From an uncultured delta proteobacterium (GTDB lineage Bacteria > Myxococcota > Myxococcia > Myxococcales > 40CM-4-68-19), in the NCBI GenBank assembly GCA_903911145.1, contig CAIWCD010000052.1, positions 62,001-126,000 on the forward strand: DNA of 64,000 bases, read 5' to 3'. The translations under genes and the position numbers were made by a program. Every line of letters begins with the position of its first letter. Position 1 is the stretch's first letter. The notes under the pieces are model-generated. The model had not been told where the DNA came from, ran no database searches, and saw only the letters and a list, made by a program, of their open reading frames with translations. Shown here piece by piece: positions 46,262 through 56,000 of this stretch.

Positions 46262-49132
46262 TCAGGAGGCGCGCGTGATCTGCACGACGACCGAGCGGCC
46301 GCCGCGCGTGATTGTGAGGGAGACGCTGGTGTTGGGCGCGCCGCGGATGCGCGCCATCGCGTCGGCGATTCCATTCGTCGGCGTGCCATCGATCGACGTG
46401 ATCTGATCTCCCGCGAGCAATCCCGCCTGCTCGGCCGGCCCTCCAGCGATGACCGTGACGACGAACACGCCTCGAGAGTCGCCGCGGATCGAGATCCCGA
46501 TCGTGCCCGGAGCAGCGGTGGGCGCGAGGAAGATCACGTCGCCGAGATCGAGTTGCTGGCCCTGCGCGACCTGCACGTCCTGGTTGGCGCTGAGTTGCGG
46601 TTCGGCGCTGCCGGTCAAGTGGTGAGCCCCGGGCGCGATGCTGTCAAAGCGAAAGGCGCCGCTGCCGTCGGCGGAGGTATGGCTTGCGCGATCGAGTGCG
46701 ATGTGGGCGCCCGCGATCGGCGCGCCCTTCGCATCGACGGCGCGCCCGATCAGGCTGGTGGCCGACGCGAGCACGATCTGGACATTGCTCGTCTCGCCCG
46801 AACTGGTCGTCGCAGTCGCATCTCCGCCGCGTCCATCGCTGGTCTGGGCGTGCAGACGCAGCGTGCCGACGGGAACCTCGTCGATGGAAAACTCGTTGCC
46901 GACAAACTGCAGGCCACCCGACCCGGAGCCGATCGCGACAGACGGATCGGTGGGCGACAGGCCCGGGGCAAGCGGGATCACATTGAGCGTGAAAGCGGTC
47001 GCGGCAGGATCGCCGACGAGCTTCCCGTGCAGGCTGGCAGCGGGGCGCAACGGCACCGTCGCCTCGCCCGCCGACGCTGGAACCGAGATGGAGCCAGAGC
47101 GCGCGCCATTGCTCGCGTCGATATTCAGCGTCCCTGTGGCATCTCCGGTCGGGCGGTTCACACTGCACTGGCCGTTCGCGTCCGCGGCGCAGTACGCCCT
47201 GAATGCACCCCGGCCTCCGTTGCCGCCGATGATCGACACCGACGCTTTGGGAGAAGGTGCACCACCGGGTTCGAGCACCTGCACGCGCAATGTGCTCTGC
47301 GTTTGCTGGTCGGCGAGCACGAGATCGTGCGTTACCGTCGCTCCGCCCTCAATCGAGATGGTGTCGGACGACGAGACGAGCAGGGGATTCTGCGACTGCG
47401 CCTCCACGCCATAGGTGCCCGCGGGCAACTCGAACGAGTAGCTTCCATCCGCAGCGAGCTGGGTTGTCATTGGCGGATCGAAAACACTCCACTCCGGTTG
47501 CGGCGTCACGGTGATGCCGACCCCGCCCTCGGGCAGTGCGCCAACGGCACGCGTGACCCGCCCTGTCAGGCGTCCGGTCTCGGCGAGCGAAAAATCGGCG
47601 TGGCCCGTTTCGCCTTCTCGCACCGAGACACCTTGCGTTGTCCCGCGCACAGCACCGTTTCGGCGCGCCGTGATCACGGAGTGGCCGACCGGGACGCGGC
47701 CCAGGTGGTACGTGCCGTCGCCACCCGTGCGCGCGCTCGAAGCTGGCGACTCGCCGACCGGCTCACTCTCCACGATCGCGCCTTCGAGCGGATGGCCGTG
47801 GCGGTCGCGCACCGTGCCCTCAACCGAGCCGGTCCCGGAGAGCGCGAAGCGAAGCTCGAACCGCTGCCCTGCCGCGAGCGAGATCCCGCGCTGCTGGTCA
47901 CCGCGAAATCCGTCGGCCTCGACGACGACGTCGTAGCTGCCTGGTGCAAGCCCCGTGACGGCGTATTCGCCGACAGGCCCACTCACCGCCCGCCCGCTGT
48001 CGCCATCCTCGTCGTGAGGACTGACGGAAACACGCGCGCCCGAGATGCCCGCGTTGTCTCCTCGATGCACGACATTCCCGACGATCGCCGCGGCTGGGCC
48101 GAGGACGATCTCGATTCCGTGCAGCGTCTGGCCTTCCGCGACCGCGAGCTTGTGCGGCACAACTCCGGCCTCCACTCCGTGCCGCGCGCTGAGCGTCCAC
48201 GGGCCGGGAGAAACCTCGATCGAGAACGCGCCCGCCTCGCTGCTCGATGCGTGCTCGCTGCGCGCCGCGCCTCGGGCAGCCACCTCCGCGCGGGCCACCG
48301 GCTTGCCGAGAGAAGAGACGACGTGGCCTTCGAGATAACTCGCTCCGAGAAGCTCAAGCACCAACGGCGTCGCGCTCGGGATCATCATGGGCCGCGCGGT
48401 CGCGTGACCCGCCCCTGGTGCGCTCGCTTCGAACCTCCAGGCTCCAGGCACGAGACCAGAGACGCTGAACTGGCCGCGGGAATCGCTCTGCGCACGAACT
48501 TGAAGTCCGACCAGCCACTCGACTTCGCCGGACGCACCGAGAACAATCCTGGGAGTACCGACGATCTGCGCGAGCGGCACGGGCTCACCTGTGCCGTGCA
48601 TCAGTGTCCGCCCTGTCAACACCACGCCCGGCTTGAGCTCCAGCCGCACAAGAGTGAGCTTCTCTCCCTGCGGATGGCGCACCTCGGAGAACGCGCCTGC
48701 TGCGCCCGACGTCGTTGCAGAGACGAGATACTGGCCCGCGCGCGCCGGGATGCGCCAAGCCCCGCCCAGCGCGGTCGCGCCGCTCCCCTCCTTCGTCCAG
48801 ATCTGTTCGGCCGTGTTCGGATCCCGCTCGCCGCGCAAGAAGAGTTCGACCGTCGCGCCAATGATCGGCAGGCCCGCCTCGACGACCTGCACCTCGATCA
48901 CGCCGTCTTCGTTCGCTGTGGGCTTCTCCGCTTCAGCGTTCGCCGCCGTCGTGGCTTTCGGCCTCGGCGGTGCGGCATGCGTCGCCGCCTCCGTCGTCAT
49001 CTCTGCGTTCGACCAGTCAACCTCCGCCGGCACGATGGGCGCCGCCTCGTTACGCGCCACGAGCCAGACGACCAGGCCCATCGCCACGAAGAGGACGAAC
49101 AGAACCAATCTGCGCTGCGTCTGCTCGGACAT
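46262..49132 (-). CDS. Membrane-anchored protein with carboxypeptidase-regulatory-like repeats and C-terminal PDZ domain
   Basis: The protein has about 956 residues. One N-terminal transmembrane helix (RLVLFVLFVAMGLVVWLVA) is followed by a linker and about eight beta-sandwich repeats of the CarboxypepD_reg/SdrD-B type. Recurring phrases are GxVxDxxGxPLxGAxV and GxYxLxxVPxGxxxVxA, for example SVEGTVRDRHGHPLEGAIV. The last 90 residues form a PDZ-like domain (GVFVVTVIAGGPAEQAGLLAGDQITSIDG). It probably lies in the periplasm and may tether other proteins through the PDZ. ATG at 49132 follows AAGGAG; another ATG five codons earlier is possible. It diverges from gpx by 47 bases. Confidence 0.8.
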   Translation of the reverse strand: MSEQTQRRLVLFVLFVAMGLVVWLVARNEAAPIVPAEVDWSNAEMTTEAATHAAPPRPKATTAANAEAEKPTANEDGVIEVQVVEAGLPIIGATVELFLRGERDPNTAEQIWTKEGSGATALGGAWRIPARAGQYLVSATTSGAAGAFSEVRHPQGEKLTLVRLELKPGVVLTGRTLMHGTGEPVPLAQIVGTPRIVLGASGEVEWLVGLQVRAQSDSRGQFSVSGLVPGAWRFEASAPGAGHATARPMMIPSATPLVLELLGASYLEGHVVSSLGKPVARAEVAARGAARSEHASSSEAGAFSIEVSPGPWTLSARHGVEAGVVPHKLAVAEGQTLHGIEIVLGPAAAIVGNVVHRGDNAGISGARVSVSPHDEDGDSGRAVSGPVGEYAVTGLAPGSYDVVVEADGFRGDQQRGISLAAGQRFELRFALSGTGSVEGTVRDRHGHPLEGAIVESEPVGESPASSARTGGDGTYHLGRVPVGHSVITARRNGAVRGTTQGVSVREGETGHADFSLAETGRLTGRVTRAVGALPEGGVGITVTPQPEWSVFDPPMTTQLAADGSYSFELPAGTYGVEAQSQNPLLVSSSDTISIEGGATVTHDLVLADQQTQSTLRVQVLEPGGAPSPKASVSIIGGNGGRGAFRAYCAADANGQCSVNRPTGDATGTLNIDASNGARSGSISVPASAGEATVPLRPAASLHGKLVGDPAATAFTLNVIPLAPGLSPTDPSVAIGSGSGGLQFVGNEFSIDEVPVGTLRLHAQTSDGRGGDATATTSSGETSNVQIVLASATSLIGRAVDAKGAPIAGAHIALDRASHTSADGSGAFRFDSIAPGAHHLTGSAEPQLSANQDVQVAQGQQLDLGDVIFLAPTAAPGTIGISIRGDSRGVFVVTVIAGGPAEQAGLLAGDQITSIDGTPTNGIADAMARIRGAPNTSVSLTITRGGRSVVVQITRAS

Positions 49133-49179
49133 CCCTCTCCTTCGCATCGTTCTTCGGCGGCGGGCATCCTGCTGATGCC

Positions 49180-49752
49180 ATGAGTCCACTCTGCACGAAA
49201 TCTCTCTTTGCCTGCGCTGCCACCCTCTGCCTCGCCTCGGCCGCCGTGCGCGCCGACGCCGCCCATCCCGGAGCCACCCCGATGTCCTTCTTTGATCTCT
49301 CCGCAAATCGCCTCAACGGCACCAGCGAATCGCTCTCGTCCTACAAGGGCAAGGTCATCCTCGTCGTGAACACGGCCAGCGAGTGCGGCTTCACTCCGCA
49401 ATACAAAGGCCTCGAGGCGCTCTATGAGGCCTATCGCGAGAAGGGACTCGTCGTGCTCGGATTCCCTTCCAACGAGTTTGGCGGACAGGAGCCGGGAACG
49501 AGCGCCGAGATCGCGCAGTTCTGCGAGCGCAAATACGCGGTGAAGTTTCCCATGTTCGAGAAGGTGAAGACGCAGGGCCAGGGAGCCTCGCCCATCTACG
49601 CGTTTCTCACGACGAAGGAGGCCGCACCGAAGTGGAACTTCCATAAATATCTGGTCGGCAAGAACGGCCAGGTGATCGCGTCGTTCCCGAGCAAGGTCAC
49701 GCCCGACAGTGCTGAACTGCACGCGGCGATCGACGCGGCGCTCGCGCAGTAG
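49180..49752 (+). CDS. Secreted glutathione peroxidase family protein
   Basis: The 190-residue protein has a signal peptide (MSPLCTKSLFACAATLCLASAAVRADA) followed by a complete glutathione/thioredoxin peroxidase domain. The active-site Cys is in NTASECGFTPQY (near residue 69), with Gln in FPSNEFGGQEPG and Trp in WNFHKYLV. The nucleophile is encoded by TGC, so this is a Cys, not a selenocysteine, enzyme. Most bacterial homologues are cytoplasmic; the export signal suggests defence against peroxides in the periplasm. It is followed after 46 bases by the GH31 lipoprotein gene. Confidence 0.9.
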   Translation: MSPLCTKSLFACAATLCLASAAVRADAAHPGATPMSFFDLSANRLNGTSESLSSYKGKVILVVNTASECGFTPQYKGLEALYEAYREKGLVVLGFPSNEFGGQEPGTSAEIAQFCERKYAVKFPMFEKVKTQGQGASPIYAFLTTKEAAPKWNFHKYLVGKNGQVIASFPSKVTPDSAELHAAIDAALAQ

Positions 49753-49798
49753 CGACAGACGGCCACGCGCGCGAAGCATTCCCTCGCGACTCGGGGTA

Positions 49799-52291
49799 AT
49801 GCTCTCGCAAATGCCTTCTCTCCATCGCGCGCGCGCTGCTCTCCTCGTCGCCTCGCTGCTTGTCTGCAGCGCGTGTCGGCAAGGGCCTTTCGTCATCCAG
49901 AGCGACTCCGCCTGGGTGCGCGTCACCGTCTCGCCCTTCTCGCTTCAACTCCACGACGCAAGCGGGAGAGAAGTACTCACCACGCTCGAGGGGAGCGACG
50001 CGACACCTTACGGCGCACCAGGCGCGACGAACGATGCCGCCGTCTGGCTCGGCCAGTTCCTCATCGGCTGGGACGGATTCCAGGCGCACGAAGGGCCCTG
50101 GTCGCACGGGACGGACGCGCGCGTGCTCGCGCTGGGCGCGGAAATGGCGTCGCTTCAACTCGGGAGCGGCGACGCAAGCATGCAGCTCGATCTGCGCCTC
50201 GATGGCCCGCGACTCTCTGTTTCGCTGCGCGCCCTCGGAGGCGATTCCAACAAGGTCGGCCTCGCTTTCCGTCTCGATCCTGACGAGCACTTCTTCGGCT
50301 TCGGCGAACGCTACGGAAGCGTCGATCAGCGCGGATTCTCACTCTACAACTGGGCCGAAGAGGCAGGCCTCGGAGCGGGCGAGCAGGCGCCCGCATCACC
50401 GACCAATCCGTATCCGAATGGTCCGTCGATGACGTATTTCCCCGTCCCGTTTCTGCTCTCCTCGAGCGGATTCGCAGCTTCCATCCAGACGACGGCGCGC
50501 AGCGAATTCCACCTCGGCAGTGAGCGTGCGGACGCGTGGCGGATCGCCAGCGAGAGTCGTGAATTGAAGGTCGCCTTCTATGTCCATTCCAATCCACTCG
50601 ATTCAATCGCCGATTTCACCGGAGATGTCGGCCGGCCGATGATTCCCGCGCCCTGGGCGTTCGGTCCGCGCCGAGAGATCGGACTCGGCGATCAGATCGA
50701 CGGAGTCCCGGAGTGGCAGGCGCTGCGCGATCACGGAATTCCCACGACCGCGCTCGATGACAACGTCCATTTCCTGCCCGCGCGCAGCGAACTCGGCCAC
50801 GAAGCGGCGCTCGCTGCGTGGACGTCACAACTCCACGCGAAGGGGTTCAAGGTATTGGCCTATGCAACCCCCTATGTATCGACGTCGCTGCGCACCGCTG
50901 CCGGCGATCTCGCTTATGGATTGAGCAACCATCTCTTCGTTCTCGGCAGCGACGGCAAGCCCCTTCAAGTCTTCTTCTCCTCGGGCGAACCGCAGACGCT
51001 CGCGACCATCGACCTGACCAATCCCGCGGGCGTGAGCTGGTTTCAATCGATCCTCCAGCGCGCGGTCGATCTTGGCTACGACGGCTGGATGCACGACTTC
51101 GGCGAATACGTCGCGCACGATGCGAGCTTCTATGACTCGAGTATGGGAATCGATACCCACAATCGATTTCCACTGCTCTCGGCGAAGGCTGCGCACGATC
51201 TGCTCGAGAAGGACAAACCGGGCGATTACTTCTTCTTCGCGCGCTCAGGCTGGGCGGGCACGCAGGCTTTTGCGCCGGGAGTCTGGAGCGGCGATCCGGA
51301 AGCGACGTTCGACGAGACGCAGGGAATTCCAGCGCAACTGCGCGCGGGGTTGAATGCGTCGATGAGCGGCGCGCCCTATTGGGGCTCTGATATCGGCGGA
51401 TATAAATGCCTGACGGATGCACCCAACGATAAGGAGATGTATCTGCGCTGGACCGAGCTGGGCGCGGTCTCGCCGCTGATGATGAACGACACCGCTTGCT
51501 TCTCCGTCGCGGGTCCGGCCAAGCAGAAGTGGACGATCTGGAGCGACGCGGAGACGACGCAGCTCTATGGAAAATATGCGCTACTGCATACGCGGCTTGC
51601 GCCCTACTTCCAGTCGCTCGCGCAAGAGGCCCACGAAAGCGGCCGGCCGCTCATGCTGCATCCATTCCTGCTCTTTCCGAAACGGCCCGAGGCGATCTCG
51701 ATCGACGACGAGTTCTTCCTCGGGCGGGCGCTGCTCGCGGCGCCCGTGGTGCGGCGCGGCCAACTCGCGAGGCCGCTCTGGCTGCCGCCCGGACGCTATG
51801 TCGACCTGCGCGATCTCTCTCTGCTCGAGGGAGGTCGGACCGTCTCGATCTCCGCCCCGCTCAATGAGTTGCCGCTGCTGCTCGTCGCGGATCAGCTCCT
51901 GCCGATGCTCGATCCGAGCGTGCAGACGCTGGCACCAGCAAGCGACCCGACGGTCGTCACGGCGGCATCCGTCAACGACCGCCTCGACGTGCAGGTCGCG
52001 CTGGGCGCGGGCGAGAGCGCGCAACTGACGCTCGCCGACGGCACGAAGCTGTCGGCCTCACGAATGAAGAACAGCGCGTCGGCGAATCCGCTGCAGCTCG
52101 CGCAGGTCGATGCGAGCGCACTGGCCGGATGCGCGCTCTGCTATCGAACCGATGCACTCCCGCAGCTCTCCCGACTGCGCGCGAACTCCGCTCTCGCGCT
52201 CGCCTCGTCGCTGCCGATCGGCGACCTTCTCCTCTCCGCCAGCGGACCTTCCGCAAAACGCATCCGCTGGGATGTGATGGAACTCCCGTGA
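49799..52291 (+). CDS. Glycoside hydrolase family 31 lipoprotein
   Basis: The 830-residue lipoprotein has a signal ending LVASLLVCSAC. An N-terminal beta-sandwich (HFFGFGERYGSVDQRG near residue 165) is followed by a TIM barrel. The predicted nucleophile Asp is in DGWMHDFGEY (near residue 433), and the acid/base Asp is in GVWSGDPEATFDETQ (near 500). SDIGGY is also typical of GH31. The family includes alpha-glucosidases, alpha-xylosidases and sulfoquinovosidases. The GKRxxWNW-type substrate motif of sulfoquinovosidases is absent, so an alpha-glucoside-like substrate is more likely. ATG at 49799 or 49811 are both possible. Its stop overlaps the next lipoprotein gene as GTGA. Confidence 0.88.
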   Translation: MLSQMPSLHRARAALLVASLLVCSACRQGPFVIQSDSAWVRVTVSPFSLQLHDASGREVLTTLEGSDATPYGAPGATNDAAVWLGQFLIGWDGFQAHEGPWSHGTDARVLALGAEMASLQLGSGDASMQLDLRLDGPRLSVSLRALGGDSNKVGLAFRLDPDEHFFGFGERYGSVDQRGFSLYNWAEEAGLGAGEQAPASPTNPYPNGPSMTYFPVPFLLSSSGFAASIQTTARSEFHLGSERADAWRIASESRELKVAFYVHSNPLDSIADFTGDVGRPMIPAPWAFGPRREIGLGDQIDGVPEWQALRDHGIPTTALDDNVHFLPARSELGHEAALAAWTSQLHAKGFKVLAYATPYVSTSLRTAAGDLAYGLSNHLFVLGSDGKPLQVFFSSGEPQTLATIDLTNPAGVSWFQSILQRAVDLGYDGWMHDFGEYVAHDASFYDSSMGIDTHNRFPLLSAKAAHDLLEKDKPGDYFFFARSGWAGTQAFAPGVWSGDPEATFDETQGIPAQLRAGLNASMSGAPYWGSDIGGYKCLTDAPNDKEMYLRWTELGAVSPLMMNDTACFSVAGPAKQKWTIWSDAETTQLYGKYALLHTRLAPYFQSLAQEAHESGRPLMLHPFLLFPKRPEAISIDDEFFLGRALLAAPVVRRGQLARPLWLPPGRYVDLRDLSLLEGGRTVSISAPLNELPLLLVADQLLPMLDPSVQTLAPASDPTVVTAASVNDRLDVQVALGAGESAQLTLADGTKLSASRMKNSASANPLQLAQVDASALAGCALCYRTDALPQLSRLRANSALALASSLPIGDLLLSASGPSAKRIRWDVMELP

Positions 52292-52995
52292 CAGCCAGAC
52301 GAACCACGAGTTGCACCCTCGCGCTCTGCGCTCTCCTCGGCTGCGCGACGCCAACGCGCGTGCAGACTGAAGCGGCCGCGCACTCTGCCGCACCCGCGCC
52401 AACCGAATTCGGATCGCAGGAAACCCGCTCTGGCAGCGCTCCGGAGCATCACGCCGAGCCTGCGACCGCGCTGCACGAAGAGGTGATCTCGACTGGCGGC
52501 GAGCTCTCCTTTGCGGCAATTCCCGCCGCGACGATCCAACGCGCGAAAGGGGAGATTGTCGCGTGGGGGCTCGCCGAGGTGCCCGGCGATTCACGGCTTC
52601 AGGCTGCGCTCGCGCTCGTCGATGCAAACGTGCGCGCCGAGCTGCTCTCCTCAATCCGCGTGGGGATCACCAGCAGCCTCGAGACGAGCACGACGTCCGT
52701 GGCGACGCGCGATGCATCGGGTCGCGCGCAGAGCCATGAATCGCAGCAGGTGATCGAACACGTCGTCCAGGCCACGGCGGGAATGCTCCCGGCACTCGCC
52801 CCGATTCAACATGGCTGGCGAAAAGTCCGTCGTGATGGAGTTGTGATCCTGCAACTCTGCGCTCGCATCGTCGCTCCAGAGGAGACGCTGGTCGCGTCGC
52901 TGCGTTCTTCGCTGCCCGCCACAGACGATGCGGCCGCGCGTGCACGCGCCCTGCTCGACCGGCTCGGCACAGGGCGCCCGGTCGAACTCAAATGA
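52288..52995 (+). CDS. LPP20-like lipoprotein
   Basis: The 235-residue lipoprotein has signal TTSCTLALCALLGC. After a disordered Ala/Pro/Glu segment, a domain IVAWGLAEVPGDSRLQAALALVDANVRAELLSSI resembles the start of LPP20-type domains (short helix-rich lipoproteins found in many Gram-negatives). The start GTG at 52288 overlaps the GH31 stop, so both lipoproteins are co-translated. No enzymatic motif is present. Function unknown; confidence in the LPP20 link is moderate. Confidence 0.65.
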   Translation: MTARRTTSCTLALCALLGCATPTRVQTEAAAHSAAPAPTEFGSQETRSGSAPEHHAEPATALHEEVISTGGELSFAAIPAATIQRAKGEIVAWGLAEVPGDSRLQAALALVDANVRAELLSSIRVGITSSLETSTTSVATRDASGRAQSHESQQVIEHVVQATAGMLPALAPIQHGWRKVRRDGVVILQLCARIVAPEETLVASLRSSLPATDDAAARARALLDRLGTGRPVELK

Positions 52996-53001
52996 TTTGA
53001 G

Positions 53002-53016
53002 TGCCAATCATTGGCA
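53002..53016. other. Palindrome TGCCAAT-C-ATTGGCA between convergent genes
   Basis: A perfect 7+7 palindrome with one central base lies in the 50-base gap between the stop of the LPP20-like lipoprotein gene and the stop of the kinase gene. No T-tract follows on either strand. It may form a weak terminator hairpin or be a binding site. Confidence 0.4.
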
Positions 53017-53045
53017 TAGCAACGATCCGGCAGATCGTGCAGGCG

Positions 53046-56000
53046 CTATTCGCTGACGTCCGCGCTGTCGCCGACATCGACGGACACCTCCGCAGCCGAG
53101 TTCTTCCACGCGCGGCCGAGCAACGCCGGCGCATCGTCGAGCAGCTGAATGCCGTTGAAGCGGAGCTTCTGCTGGGCGAGCTTCTTCTTGAGTTCCGCAG
53201 CAGGAGAGAGCAGCGCGTGCTCGTCATCGAGTTCGACGAGCTGCACCGCCGGCCGCTCTCCCGCCGATGCGAGCAGCTTGCCATCGCTGCTGAAGGCAAG
53301 CGCGTGCGGCTCCGGAGATCGTTCGAGCCGCACCACCTCGCGACCTGTACGAACATCCCAGAGGCGGATGGTTCCGTCGGCGCTGGCTGAGGCGAGAATT
53401 TCACCGCCGGGTGCAAATGCGATCGTGTGGATGCGCGCACCGTGTCCATTCCAGACAGACCGCAGCTTGCCATTCGAGACACGGAACGAACGGATCGCCT
53501 GGTCGCGGCCTGCGGCGGCGATGATCGAGCTGTGCGGCGAGAAGTCGAGCGCGAGCACGACGTCAGGAGAGCCTTCGATCTTCTTGCGCGGCTTGTGCGA
53601 TTTCGCGTCGAAGAGGTGGAGCGCGCGGTCCTCTCCCGCGGCCGCCAGCAGGAGTCCATCGCGAGAGAACGTCACGGCGAAGAGCGGCGCGTTCGAGGCC
53701 TGGATCGTCGTGAGCGCCGTCTGGTTCTGCGCATCCCAGAGATGAATCAGGCCGTCCTGCCCGACCGACGCCAGCGTCTTTCCATCGCGGCTGAACGCGA
53801 CCGCGCGCACGAGCCCCTGGTGTCCCTCGAGCACTGCGCGCTGGCCGCTCTGGATATCGAGCAGGCTCACCAATTCGTCGGCGCCTGCCGCGGCGAGACG
53901 GTTGCCGTCCGGAGACCAGGCGAGCGTGCCTACCGGACCGAGCGGCAGCTCCATCGAGGAGAGCTTCTTGCCTGTCGCGCAGTCCCAGATCTGGATGTGC
54001 CCGACGCTGTCGCCCGCCGCGACCTGCTTGCCTGACGGAGAGAGCGCGATGGAGACCGCAGCGCCGAATCCAACCGGCGCGTCGAAGCTTCCAACGCGCG
54101 CGCCCGGTGCGACGCGCCAGAGGCGAAGTTTGCCATCGCGATTTCCCGAGGCGAGGCGATTCCCGTCGGCGGAGAGCGCAATCGCCGTCGCGGAGTCGTC
54201 TCCCTCGAGGCGCGCAACCTCGGTCTGCGACAGCGTATCGATGAGGATCACCGAGCTGTCCTGCCCGAGCGCAGCGACGAGCCCGCGATCCGCTGCGGCG
54301 AGATCGACGAGCGCGCCCTGCCCGGTCGCGAGCCGCGTCTGCTGCGTGTTCGCGTCGAGGTCGAAGAAGCGGACGGTGCCGTCGGTCGAGGCCGGCACGA
54401 GCATGTGGCCAACCGGCGCGAAGGCGAGGCGCGAGACCGGAGAGTGGCCCTGGGCGCGGATCATCTTCATCTCGACGTGCTGGCCTGCGCGCTGCGGGAG
54501 CGGCGACCAGAAGCGCAAGGTGCCGTCGTCGCCAGTCGAGGCAAGGCCGCTCTGGTCGGGCGCAAACGCGACGCCGCGCACCGCACCCTGGTGTCCCTCG
54601 AGCTGCGCGAGCTGTCGCCAGCTCTGCACCTCAAACAGCTTCACGGCGCTGCCAGCCGCGACGGCGAGCTCGGTGCCATCGGGAGAGAACGCGAGCTGCT
54701 CGACGCGGCCGGCGCCATCGAGGCGAACCAGCGCATCTCCGCTCTGCGTGTTGAACACGAAGATGCTGCTGCCCACTGCGGCCGCGAGCATCCCGCTGTC
54801 CGCCGAGAAGGCGAGCTGGTTCACGGACTCGGCGGGGATCTCGAGTGCGTGGAGCTCGCGCCCGTTCGCATCGACGAGATGCAGTCCGTTTCCGGTGAGC
54901 GCGTACGCCAGCAGTTGCCCGTCATGCGAAAGCGCGAGTCGATCGATCGGGCCGGCAAGATTCACGCGCTGGATCGGCTCGAGATCGATCGGGCCGCGAT
55001 GGGCGGCGCGCCATCTCGCCTCGGCCGAATCATCCTCGACGCGCGCAGCGGCCGCATAGACCGCCGCGCGGCCCCACGAAAGTTCGCGCGATGCGGTCGC
55101 CGATTTCTCGAGCAGCGCCTGCGCGAGATTGCGGCGTGCAACTGCGTTCTCGAGCGAGACGCGCACCGACCCGATGCCCAGCGCGACGATCACGCAGGCC
55201 GCAGTGATCGCGACCGCCCGGTTTCTGCGCAGCCAACGCGCCGTCCGCAGCCACGGCGTATAGCGGAAGACCGAGACCTCGCCTCCCGAGCGAAAGGCTT
55301 CGACGTCGGCGATCAGCTCGCGCGCACTCTGGTAGCGCAGCGCCTTGTCTCGCGTGAGTGCACGCATCGCGATCGCCGCGAGTTCCGGCGGCACTCGCGG
55401 CTGCAGCGTCGCCGGCTCGGGGATCGGATCCTTCGTCACCGCCACGAGCATCTGCATCAGGTTGCGCCCGACGAACGGTGGCCGACCCGTGATGATCTCG
55501 TAGAGCACCGCGCCGAGGCCCCAGACGTCGCTCTGTGTGTCAACCGTGCGCTTCTTGCCCGTCGCCTGCTCGGGACTCATGTACGCGGGCGTGCCGAGGA
55601 TGTCTCCCTCCTGCGTGCGCGCGAGATCCTCATCGTCGTCGCCGCCGGACTCATCGGCATCGAGCTGCTTGGCGAGTCCCCAGTCGAGCACCACCGTCTC
55701 GCCGAACTCTCCGACCATCACGTTGTCCGGCTTGATGTCGCGATGGATCACACCGCGCTTGTGCGCATACGCGATCGCCTGGCAGAGGTCGATGAAGTTC
55801 CCCAGCAGGCCCAGCCTCTCGCGCAGCGTCGTGCACGCAGCCAGCGCGTCCGTGAGCGTGCGGCCTCGCACCAGCTTCTGCGTGTAATAGAACGAGCCGT
55901 CGGCGCGTTTGCCAACCTCGTAGACCGGCACGATGCTCGGGTGCTCGAGCTGCCCCGTGATGCGCGCCTCGCGCACGAACCGCACGCCCATCGACGAGAT

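Noticed and set aside
49380-49392. Selenocysteine in the glutathione peroxidase
   Set aside because: The active-site codon is TGC (Cys), not TGA.
49799-52291. Sulfoquinovosidase identity for the GH31 protein
   Set aside because: The MHDFGEY nucleophile motif is shared with that group, but the GKRxxWNW substrate-binding motif is absent.
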